From Dentipellis sp. KUC8613 (Eukaryota > Basidiomycota > Agaricomycetes > Russulales > Hericiaceae): 64,000 nucleotides of DNA. The position numbers and the translations under genes are program-made. The stretch covers positions 12,155 to 76,154 of the forward strand of contig NSJX01000064.1 in assembly GCA_002286715.1 (NCBI GenBank), in the 5' to 3' direction. The notes under the pieces are model-generated. The model did no database searches and had not been told where the DNA came from. It worked only from the letters and a program-made list of their open reading frames with translations. This document shows positions 26,682 to 42,544 of this stretch, piece after piece (the first letter of the stretch is position 1; each line of letters opens with the position of its first letter).

Positions 26682-27740
26682 TCAGGGAGCATCCTTTGTT
26701 TGTTGGTGAGCTGCCCGCGCCTCTTCCCACCGCTTCTGGTAAACCTGTCGTATAAACATCGAGACATCAGCCCTTAAGCACCACACGCCGAAGAGAGAAG
26801 AAGACACTCACATCGCGTTCCGCAGGGCTCAGCGCTCGCCAGCGCTCCCCGATCTGCTTCATCGTCCAGATGAAGTACTTGTCGGAGCTGTCCTTTGGCT
26901 GCGCCTCGCGCGGATACTCAGGACGGACGTCGTTCGCAAACCTACGCGGCATCCGACACACGTATCAGCATTGCAGAAACGAGAGTCGGGGACATAGACT
27001 GACAGCATATACGAGTTGTTAGGGCGGGGATTGGGGTTCTCCTTGCGGATCCTCGGCTTGCCGCTCTTCTTGCGCTTCGCGTTGATCGCCTTGAGCACCT
27101 CCGGGTCGACCTCCTTCAGCCAGGTGTCGTACCGCTCGCGCACGGCTTTGTTCTCCTCCACGAAGCGCTCGTGGTACACCTGCGAGCGGCGCCCACATGC
27201 ACACCGCACGCGACACACCACACACACATCGACAAAGGGGGCGGTATCAATCAGACCAAAGCAAACGGGGAAAAGAGGAACACAGCACGCACCTTCTTCT
27301 CAGACTCAGACATCCCCCGCCACTTGTCCGCAATCTCCTTGAACAGCGTCGCCATGACATTCCCCGACGCAGGACGCTCAAACTTCGGAATCTGCTCGCG
27401 CACGAAGAGCGAATAGCTGTTCGGGTGCGCGCGCGGCGGCGGCATCTGCTCGCGGGTCAGCTTCAGCGCTGGCGGTGTAAACGCATTAGCCGCGAGGTCA
27501 GCATGGACAGAAAGTGGACATGGATGTACGCTGCGGCTTCTTCTCCTTCTTCTCCTTCTTCTCCTTCTCTTTCTTCGGCTTGGTGGTGCTTGCGGCCTTG
27601 GGCTTCTTGCCCGCGGCGTCGCTCCCGTCGGCGCTCTTGCGCGCGGCGAGCTGGCGCGTGCTGCTGTACGTGAACGTGCGCGCCGAGGCGGTGGGCACGC
27701 GCAGCGGTAAAGCGCCGCGCTTCGCGAATAAAGACAACAT
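26682..27740 (-). CDS. Mitochondrial protein with two HMG boxes (Abf2/TFAM-like)
   Basis: The start MLSLFAKRGALPLRVPTASA at 27740 is a basic, hydroxylated mitochondrial presequence (TFTYSSTRQLAARK follows). Next comes a Lys/Glu-rich linker (PKKEKEKKEKKEKK). HMG box 1 is PPPRAHPNSYSLFVREQIPK to MSESEKKVYHERFVEENKAV. HMG box 2 begins with RPNNSYMLFANDVRPEYPRE, runs through IGERWRALSPAERDVYQKRW and ends the protein. Two HMG boxes behind a targeting sequence match the mitochondrial DNA packaging protein of yeast (Abf2) and animal TFAM in layout, so it probably coats and bends mitochondrial DNA. At least four introns, and several exon joins fall inside the boxes. The upstream in-frame TTG was not used as a start. 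Confidence 0.85.
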
Positions 27741-28004
27741 TATAGGTGAGTTCAAGGAGAAGAGGAGAGAAAGAGAGGTTATAGTAGGAGAGTGAGAGCG
27801 GGACAGTTGCCGTGCGCGACGCGTCGGGCGTACCGTGCATCGTGCGAAATTCCTTCTGTTTCCGAGAGATAAGATAAAGGTCTAGATGAAATCGTAGTAC
27901 TCCTTCAACTCGACTATCACACCGTGACGGTAACAGTCTGCCAGGTCCTTTGCTTTGCAAGGTCTCAATACTCGAACATATCAAACAACTTGCATCGAGC
28001 CACG
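27741..28004. promoter_or_regulatory. 264-bp bidirectional promoter
   Basis: The HMG-box gene (minus) and the GNAT-Mss4 gene (plus) start 264 bp apart in divergent orientation, so this segment must hold both core promoters and leaders. It has purine-rich (AGGAGAAGAGGAGAGAAAGA) and pyrimidine-rich parts but no clear TATA box. Co-regulation is possible but not shown. Confidence 0.55.
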
Positions 28005-29291
28005 ATGGGCGATACAACATCACCAGAAAATATGTTTTACGACCTCGTGAGCGCCGACGAGGTCGACGATGCGCACAAGCTCGAAGTCGCAGGTATTATT
28101 TCCTCATATCACCCAATACACCACCACTGACCGTCTTCAAGGCTTTCCAGAAGATGAAGCAGCATCTCTTACCGCCTTCCGGTACGTATAGCCCCCTTTC
28201 GTCCAGAACCCTGACCATAACCGCACCCCAGCGTCCGCCAGGCCGAGGCCCCCGACCTCTTCCTCGGCGCCTTCCTCCCCGGCACCAGCCCAGACACCAA
28301 GCGCAAACTCATCGCCTACGTCAACGCCACGCTCTCGCGCTCGCCCGTGCTCACACACAGCTCGATGTCGCAGCACATCGCGGGCGGCACGTCCGTGTGC
28401 ATCCACGCCGTGTGCGTCGACCGTGCGCTCCTGCGGCGCGGCATCGCGACGGCGCTGCTTAAGGAGTACCTCCGGCGGCTCGACGCCGCGAATGCGCCTG
28501 GCGCGGTGCGCTACGCGCGCGCGCTGCTGATCGTGCACGAGGAGCTCACGCCCCTGTACGAGCGCATCGGGTTCGAGCTCGTCGGCCGGAGCGAGGTCAT
28601 CCACGGCAGCCGGCCGTGGTACGAGATGCGCTGGGTCGTGCCCTCTGCCGCGTCGGCGGCGCCTGCGGTGGCGAAGGAAGACCATAGTCAGCAGATTCCT
28701 GCGGGCCTGTGGGAGGCGCTGACCAAGTCGTCATCGCGGACACGCCCGTCCGGAAAGATGCTCTCGGAGGAATTTACGATTGAGCAGACGGTGGAGTATG
28801 AGGAGTGTAGTGAGGAGAAGGAGACGGGCGAGGCGCGGAATAAGTATGATTTGTTGTGCCCGCGGCCTGGGTGCGGAAGTGTTATTTTGAAGAAGCACGT
28901 CGCGAAGTATGTGCAGCGGGAAAACGTCCAGGTGCGTGCATCTTTTTCCGCACAGCGCATGATCATTGGCTGAACGTTTATGAAGATGGAACCGCCGGAC
29001 CATACCAACCCGCTATTGAAGCCCCTCGATGCTCCACCTGCTTTAGGCCACTGGTGGCTAATCACGCCTAATGCTATGGCATTCGAGAATATCGGATTTT
29101 CAAAGCCAGTCACATCAGGTGTGTGGGGATCTGATTGCATGCGAATAGCTACCGAAGCTAATTTTTGGACAGATGAGAAGCCAAAAAAGCTCCTAGCCTG
29201 TGCCGAGTGCGATCTGGGCCCCGTCGGATGGTGTTTGCAGGGGAGCTCAGAATTCTGGGTGTCCTGCGAGCGGGTCCGGTATCGCGAATGA
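28005..29291 (+). CDS. GNAT acetyltransferase fused to an Mss4/Dss4-like domain
   Basis: Four exons (28005-28092, 28142-28181, 28232-28931, 28986-29291) give 377 residues in one frame. The first half is a GNAT domain: HKLEVAGFPEDEAASLTAF, then SVCIHAVCVDRALLRRGIAT with the acetyl-CoA loop (RRGIAT), and LYERIGFELVGRSEVIHG near its end; it resembles arylalkylamine/polyamine-type acetyltransferases. The second half has an Mss4-type zinc fold: a first Cys pair in LLCPRPGCGSVIL, the strand ITPNAMAFENIGFSKPV, and a second Cys pair in LLACAECDLGPVGW. Mss4/Dss4 proteins bind nucleotide-free Rab GTPases and act as chaperones or weak exchange factors in secretion. The join is supported by GT-AG introns with a preserved frame; no stop or start separates the halves. 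The linker holds an acidic stretch (EECSEEKETGEAR). The function of the fusion is unknown. Confidence 0.87.
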
Positions 29292-29693
29292 AGGGAGCAA
29301 ACGAATGAGAATCTACACCGGGGAAAGATAAACGGAAACGTGAGGTTCAATTCAATGTACTTGTACTAATGGTGGCAATACAAAATCTGTTTGCAATCGG
29401 GGGCGTTGTGAAGTTTTCGTCTAGCCAGCAGCAGCGACCTGTTCCCAAAAAGGCTTTGGAGGTACTTCCTCTCCCAAGCTAAGCGCTACAGCAGTTCTTT
29501 TCAGGCGGTAGCGCCATGCGGCTTGCCGCACCACGAAAGATGAAATGTACACAAAATTATAGTGCGTATGTACAAAATTATGCCACCAAATCCACAACTA
29601 GTACTACTGCTATCTTACCATGAAATGTATGCTAGAAAGAACATTACAGTAGAGTACACCGAACATATACTCTACGAGCTCGTAACATCGTTA
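29292..29693. other. Convergent intergenic region
   Basis: Between the 3' ends of the GNAT-Mss4 gene and the amino acid transporter. AT-rich, consistent with two 3' UTRs; no gene seen. Confidence 0.45.
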
Positions 29694-32538
29694 TCACATA
29701 ATAACCCGCACGCCATTATAGTCTCCCAAAGGCCATCGATGCTCCCTTCCAAGCGAGAGAACGCACATCCGGCTTCGAGGGATACCGAGCGTGCGTGAGG
29801 TAGCTTCGACGAGCTGCAAAGACACACTCGATTAGCTGAAGGGGCGCATCACAAAGCGAAGAAACGTACTTTGGGACCAAATTCACCCTGCACAAACGCA
29901 AGACTAGGAAATAAGAAGCAAGTAAGATACCGAATTGAGATAGAGGAAGATGAGGGACCGTACTCGACAGTGATCGTAGGAAACGCCTCATCCAGCAGCC
30001 GGGTATTCGGATGCAGCTCGCTGGGGATATTCTCGATACTGGGGTATGCGTGTACGAATATGACGGTGCTCGCGTCGGGCGCATTGCGCTGCACGGACAG
30101 GAGCGCCTGGAGCATCGTGTGGATCTACGGACCCCCGATCAGCAATGCAAAAAAAATTGCAGGACGCGTAGAGGGACATACATCGTCAGTCTTGGTCCAG
30201 ATACAGACCTGGGCACTGCGGCTGCGTTTGTATGTGCGGACTAGCAGCGCCCCGAAGCGTGTAAGTCGAGTGCGTGCAAAGGAGCTAGCGCTGTGTAGAC
30301 GGAGGGCGACGCGGAGCATCCAGGGCTGGGCGTTTAGAATTATGAGGCATGTAAGGATGGCGATGAAGGCAACTGCAAAAACTGCGAGGGAAGTTGGGCT
30401 GGAGATTCGAGCAGGGTCAGAATTGCGTTGGCGAATAGGGAAGATGGGGTAGGACGTACTTGAGAGCGACGTTGCCCGCCCAGGTGGTGCAGACGACAAC
30501 AAGTGCTCCAAAAAGCGTGAGCATACCCACGCGAGGCTCACGAGGCAGGCGAGATCGGTTGACTTTCAACAGGAGATTAGAGAAACAGTACTGACACGAT
30601 GTTAGTTTGTCATATACTACCGAGAAGGTGTAATCAAGGCATACCAGGAACATGACGAACAAAAATGCAACGGAGAACGCGGATGAGACGGTGTTGAGGC
30701 TCATGCCCGACGCGACAAAGAGCAAAAGCGATATCGCGAGCGACGTGAGTGTCGCTACGTACGCGCTCTTCGTGACAGGTAGCTTCGCCAAGAAAACTTG
30801 CGGGAGCACGTTGTCCCTGAACACCATATCCATCAACTGCGTTCGTACAGCAGAACCAAACGCACACAATCTACTTACTGTGCAAGTCGGTCAATGAGTC
30901 CCCCAGCAGAGACGACACCCGTGAGCACTCCTCCCAAGAGCACCCCGACGGCATCGACTACGACCCAAACTCGCAGCCATCGCCCTGCGGCATATTCTGC
31001 GAGCACGGAGAGCACATTTGCTCCACTGAGGATGGTCTGAGAAGGAATGAGGGCGTATACGAGAAGACAGAGTGTGCCGTTGAGAACTGCGGCGATGATG
31101 ATCAAGTTTCGTAAGACTGCAGAATATGTAGCCGGGCGCATATTCTGAATGTAGGAAGGCGTGCACTCGAAACCTGCCGAGCACATGAATGTATGACGGA
31201 ATTGCGAAAAAGAAAGTGCTCACCAGTGACGCCGAGGAATGCGATGCAGATTCCGTAGAAGAGTGTGCGGACAATGTCGAGTGCGCCGGTGGGTCGAAGA
31301 TCCCAGTTAGCGCGCAGGATATGAGAATGGGGATCACTATGCGCCCAGTGCACAATTGCAGCAATAATGAGCATCGTCATCGAGATGATCTGGGGGAGAG
31401 AACACACATGAGCGTGGGGACCGGGTTAATAAACATGGGTACCCACATGGAAAACAAAAACTGATGCACTGAGCGACGCGCTTTCCCGGATGCCCGCGAG
31501 TGCAAGCAAGCCGAAAGCGGAGAGGAAGATAATAGTGAAGACCCCAGAGGAGACAGGAAGGTGGCCAAATTCGCCAGTGAGATATGTACTAGCTGTTGCA
31601 GCCGAGACAGTCGAGGTGGCAACGGCATCTAGCAAGGTTGCAGCGGCACCAATAACGGATGCTAGCTTCCCAGAGAACTGTAAGAGGTAGATATAATTAC
31701 TACACCAAAATTAGTGGCAGGCCAGGGCTAAAGATGGACACGACGCACGCTCCGTTCAGGCGGACCGCCGCTGCTAATTCCAGCATGACAGGACGGAAAA
31801 ACAAGAGCAAGAGGCACGCGACTACCAGACAAAGCGGCGAAAATACTCCTGCAGGAAAGGTTTGAGATATCGACGGCTTGAGAGCAACTAGAGGCGTACC
31901 TGCGGTAGCTGCAATCACGGGAAAGGTGTAGAAGACGCTGCCTACTACGCCGTTACCCGCAACCGAAGATGCTTTGATTTGTCCGAGGTAAGCGATAGGT
32001 TCTTTCGCGCTCTCTTCTACTGCATCCAAGTCTTCCTTCTTGATTTCGACATAGCGTAACGACCCCCATCCCTGTGACGCGTCGTCAGCCTGGAACGTAA
32101 ACTCATTGCTACGAACGCACAACAAAGTCCCATGCATGATGCAACTGAGGTGACCGCGAGGGTGTATGCCCGATCTTCAGGCCATCCGGGTCATTACCGT
32201 ACCGTTGGCGGCGAACAATCTAATACAAAAAAGCTTCAGGTATGCGGAGGGTCAGCGAGGCAAAACTGACCGTCTGGAATTCGCTCTGCGCAAAAGACGG
32301 AGGCGTAATTGATTGAATATCTGCGTTGTCTGAACAATAATTAAACTGTATAATCATAAGGACACTTGTGTTCTCACTTACCTGACGGTTCAGGAGCGTA
32401 GGCATAATCCACCGCCTCTGCTATCGGACGCAATGGACGAGGACCACTCGACACGCCGCTCATTCTCTTCTCAGCATCATTCATCCTGCCAGCCAACGTC
32501 TCCGCGGCTTTGTCTCCCATCTCTAAGTCGCGGTTCAT
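29694..32538 (-). CDS. APC-superfamily amino acid transporter with soluble C-terminal domain
   Basis: The ATG at 32538 (MNRDLEMGDKAAETLAG) starts a cytosolic N-terminal tail; the membrane part begins after EPIAYLGQIKASSVAGNGVV. About twelve hydrophobic segments follow, e.g. VFSPLCLVVACLLLLFF, GVFTIIFLSAFGLLALA and SVAFLFVMFLVCLDY. GFECTPSYIQNMRP and ILSGANVLSVLAE are typical of this fungal amino acid permease branch. After the last membrane segment a basic stretch leads to a soluble domain of about 100 residues (TVIFVHAYPSIENIPSELHP, LLDEAFPTITVEY, FGPKLVEATSRTLGIPRSRM), which ends DYNGVRVIM at 29694. This tail is an alpha/beta fold of unknown role, perhaps regulatory. The gene has many introns. 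Transported substrate is unknown. Confidence 0.8.
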
Positions 32539-32630
32539 AACGAATTGAGGTCGTTTTTCGTTCGGCACTGGCGATGGGGAGAGGGTAAGAGTTCGGAGGA
32601 ACAACGGAAATAGAATGGATGCTCACTTTC

Positions 32631-32638
32631 ATTTATAT
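32631..32638 (-). promoter_or_regulatory. TATA-like box of the amino acid transporter
   Basis: The minus strand reads CCATATAAAT about 95 bp upstream of the transporter ATG. Assigned by position and sequence. Confidence 0.4.
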
Positions 32639-34217
32639 GGCACAAAGCACATCGGCGTGCGGTGCGCCGTGGATGCTTTGTGCGAAGAAAGCAGACGGAC
32701 AAGTCGCGGATGAAAGGGGTCGAATGATCACGTGGGCGTGGATATATTGGTTACGCTCTGACTTGGTCGCGGTCTCCCAGTCGCGGGTCTCCAAGAGAAC
32801 CGACTTGAACCGGGCCTCTGGCAGTTGGTATGGCAGCCAGGCCGAAACCATATTGTTGACCCCAATTTACGTACGAGGAAGTCCAGGCCGCAGCATTTCG
32901 TCGTTGTCCTCGGTGCTTTTCCGTGACACAACCCACCTTTTCCAAGGACAATCCGCTGTGTTCTCCGTCAAGGCGCAGGGGGGGCGTTCTCGTATAGGAG
33001 TGCGTCAGGGGGCGCGGGGGCAGGGGAACGTGTACGTGTACCTTTCACCATCTACATTATATAAGATTATAATTGCTGGTTATAAGCATCTCAAGACAGT
33101 GACGGAACTGATCTCGGATTGTACCACCATGATGGCAGGCAAGCCCAACTTTTGTTGTGGTTTACCTGCCTTGGAATGATGGTTATGAGAATTCGATTCG
33201 TCTCTCGTTCTGTCTCAGCCTTCAGGGAGCCTCAAATTCTCCAAATCGCTCACGTCAGGTATATTGCTAATCGACTAGGTGCAGGGAAACACCGACCTGC
33301 TCTTCTTTTCAAAACGAAGGCTCGATTGCCCTCGCCTGCACAGAATATCGGGTCACTTCCGACCGAGTGCGACATCGCGGATGAAGGGGAAAAGCAACTT
33401 GAAGTTGCTGTCTGGGGTAAGATCAAACTCACGCAGTGCCAGCGGTGCAAATCGACATTTGCTCCAAGCTGTCAACCAAATCGTGGTCACTGGCTTCTAT
33501 AACTGCTGTCAAAGCTCACTGGAGGATGCTGTAGCTCGCCTCGTCCACTTATTCGCCCATGCAAGTCGATGTTCTCTAGATCTCATAGTCACCGCATCAT
33601 CTCAGGTCTTCAATGGTTTCTCTGCCCTGGTGGCGCACACGTTGGCTTCCAGCACTTGGAGGCGTCCACGTCCGGTACCGATACTACCGTACATCAGTCC
33701 TGGAGGTAGTAACAACCCTACCCGATAAAGGGACTGGTAACGCCACGGATGGAAGTACAAAGTCTGTTCTCGACCCTTATGCATACCATTGCCATTCCTC
33801 GTGTTCTTCAGGTATGGCTAGACCTGCTGCAGTCATTCTATAGGGACTATGGAAGTGACAGTCAGCGTTCTTGACCGACTCCCCCTTCGCCGCTGTAGTC
33901 TATCTTCTCTTCGGGTGCACTCTATGACTAGCTCAGGACGACCTTTCGTGCGAAGCCGAAAAGCCCAACACGGTTTGCCCCCGCACTGCAGTTGACCGTG
34001 CAGGAGGGACGCGATCCCCGAGCGCAGTCTGTCGATGACAAGCCTACAAGGATCTCTGATGATCTACTTACCTTGCTTTCTATCACTCAATCAGTGACGA
34101 ATCAAATATTAATAGGTAGTCCATTCCATTGAAAATAAAACAGTCATGAACATGCCGTCGCACGTCACCCGTGTCAGACCACTGCAACAAGGAACCGTTA
34201 AGTGAACAATATAACAT
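32639..34217. other. 1.6-kb region without supported genes
   Basis: A 186-codon frame at 32619-33179 overlaps the transporter promoter and shows no domain, and other frames are shorter. GC content and codon pattern do not suggest coding. Nothing else recognised. Confidence 0.45.
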
Positions 34218-34300
34218 GGCCGACTGGCGCAAAGGTAGCGCGTTAGTTTCCGGCAAGTCCTGATAGCTAGAGGTTCTGGGTTCGATCCCCAGGTTGGTCG
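34218..34300 (+). tRNA. tRNA-Arg (anticodon CCG) with 11-nt intron
   Basis: The acceptor GGCCGAC pairs with GTTGGTC (two G-T pairs). The D arm is GCGC-AAAGGTA-GCGC, the variable loop AGGTT, the T arm CTGGG-TTCGATC-CCCAG, and the discriminator G. The anticodon stem TTAGT/GCTAG encloses 18 nt instead of 7, which fits an 11-nt intron after position 37 and leaves anticodon CCG. T-runs at 34304-34307 and 34312-34315 would end transcription. The gene assignment as a tRNA is firm; the isotype depends on the intron position. Confidence 0.8.
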
Positions 34301-34686
34301 ATCTTTTCTTGTTTTCACGATTGATTGAACATTGAGAACAACGGGTTGAACTTTTTGAAGATCAGGAGGGCCGAGAGATGAAAAAATATTTCGCTGAACG
34401 CGCGAGACGCGTCTTCCGTAAATCGTTTCATCGACTGACCGCGAACCTCCATCTTGTAGTTCGTGTCGTTTGCTTTTATCAGAGCCACCTCGACATCCTG
34501 CTCGAGGTCAAATTCGAGCGTGGATGTCGCTGGGTAGTATCCGAACTTTACCGAATCAAGTCGACTGAGTGCATCAAAGGAGCTTGGAGCTAAGCCATCC
34601 CGAACAATGCTGCTTCTCCTAACATCTATTCCCAACGCAGTGGGGAGACTGTTCTTACATTCTTCGATTCTATATCTTCTCCTAGA
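34301..34686. other. Spacer between tRNA-Arg and the AROM 3' end
   Basis: Probably the 3' UTR of AROM. A 106-codon minus-strand frame (34315-34635) has no upstream ATG and no known motif. Confidence 0.4.
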
Positions 34687-40955
<6,269 letters not shown>

Positions 40956-42303
40956 ATGGCTCCTCAGGTAGGTTGCGTCAGATTCGGCTGATACCACACT
41001 CATGACAATCCTAGAAGTCACAGGAACACAAAGCGCTGACTCCGCCACGATACGACCATGAGCGCAATTCCCCTAGAGGGATTAAGCGCAAGACGTCCCC
41101 GAGGGACGCGTTTGAATACGAAGACAGACTCTTGCCGGATCGTGATCAGTCGCCGTCGAATGAGAGTAATTGGTCTACCATCGCAAATGACGCCTGGGTG
41201 AGGCTATGTGCAAACCTAAGCTGAATGGAAGTACTGACGCCACCCCGACCACACCAGCATCCAACTCTTTCCGACAATAGCCCATCGTATCCCTCCATCT
41301 CAACAAATCCCCGGCGCTCATCCTCGAGTGGTGGTACATGGCTAGACGCACTTACACAGGCGACCCCAGACCGTGGTCGTCGGTCGCCATCATGCGAAAG
41401 TGTATCCTCTACTACTGCTACTGCAGGGATCCATGATGAAGACGACCGTCAGTGGGTGAGGCTTCTACAGGCAATCGCTCGTGGCATGAACTGACTCGAA
41501 GTTGGTGTTGACCTCGTCAGCGCCAGCCCACGATTACCAACGAGTCAGGGTCTATACTGCTGCCGTTGCCACAAATGCCTGGGACTCAACACTCGAGCCA
41601 CAGCGCACGCGGTCTCAATCCTTTCTACGCGCACGCCGCAGGATCGTCCTCGTCTCGAGTGCGCTCATCTACCGCCTTCTCACACTTCACATCGGTGTTG
41701 ACGAAATCTTATGACAGCATCCCGTGCCAGAGATTGATCCGCTACTGGAATACGCGCGGTTTTTATTCGACAACGAGATCACGTATTTCGACCCATTTCA
41801 AGACGATCTGCCGTTGAGGGTACGAGTTCCATTCCAGACTGTCATCATCAGCACGAACTAATCAGACTATCCTCGCAGCCATCTAAACGCGCCCGCCATG
41901 GGGACCACTCGTCGTCGTCGAAGTCGTCGTCGAAGTCATCTTCCTCCAAGCCCAGAGGCGGAGTCGTCCCTAAGGACAACAAGTCATCTAGGAAGCACTC
42001 TCGTCGCAGACCTGTACGTCTCCTTCGATGGAACTGTCAGATGCATTGCTCATCACGCCATTCTTTTTCCAGGCGGATTACAGGTGCAAGTGCGAGCGCT
42101 GCAAGACCCGCAGACAGTCGACTCGTGCGTTCACGCCAATCGCACAGGCAGAGAAAATCAAGATGGTGGTGAGTCCGCCAACACTATTCCGCTGACTATC
42201 TCCCGCCGACTCACTTCCATTTGTACAGTACTCTGAATTGGAAATTAAAGACGGGGTGCCTGTTTACACAGACACAATCGTCTGGGGCCCGCTCCGGAAA
42301 TAA
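40956..42303 (+). CDS. Unrecognised Ser-rich basic protein, eight exons
   Basis: My model has exons 40956-40967, 41015-41197, 41258-41455, 41521-41658, 41718-41819, 41879-42013, 42073-42168 and 42229-42303, giving 312 residues. Every exon is a multiple of three, so all seven introns are phase 0. The N-terminal two thirds is Ser/Pro/Arg-rich and probably disordered, with nuclear-signal-like runs (RGIKRKTSPRD, SKRARHGDH). An ordered acidic segment follows: PEIDPLLEYARFLFDNEITY and FDPFQDDLPLR. After a Lys/Ser-rich stretch comes a compact C-terminus with three cysteines, DYRCKCERCKTRRQSTRA, then EKIKMVYSELEIKDGVPVYT and the end VWGPLRK. I do not recognise the family. The spacing CxCxxC with basic residues hints at metal or nucleic acid binding but is too short for a known finger. 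The ATG has a TATA box 93 bp upstream. Exon 5 was chosen over read-through because it alone gives an ordered, acidic frame. Confidence 0.65.
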
Positions 42304-42544
42304 TTGAGGCTCGCGTCGGATTGGTGATTGTAACATGTATTTCTGTGGATCTTGCCATTGTGCATCTATATTTCTTTGCATTGCTCTGCCCGGATTGTTC
42401 GTAACATGATTCGTTTGTTATTCTATACTTACCTCCTGTATCATATCGTGCACAACTTGTCCTCCCTCACTATTGCGTTGTTTTACATATCCTATCACTT
42501 CTTGCAATCAACCTGATTCTTCGTAGTCCGAAACAAGAGGGTGC

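Noticed and set aside
32619..33179. 186-codon plus-strand frame
   Set aside because: No motif, overlaps the transporter promoter, and amino acid order looks random.
34315..34635. 106-codon minus-strand frame between tRNA-Arg and AROM
   Set aside because: No ATG at its 5' end, no known domain, and it lies in the probable AROM 3' UTR. Composition is rather protein-like, so a gene fragment is not excluded.
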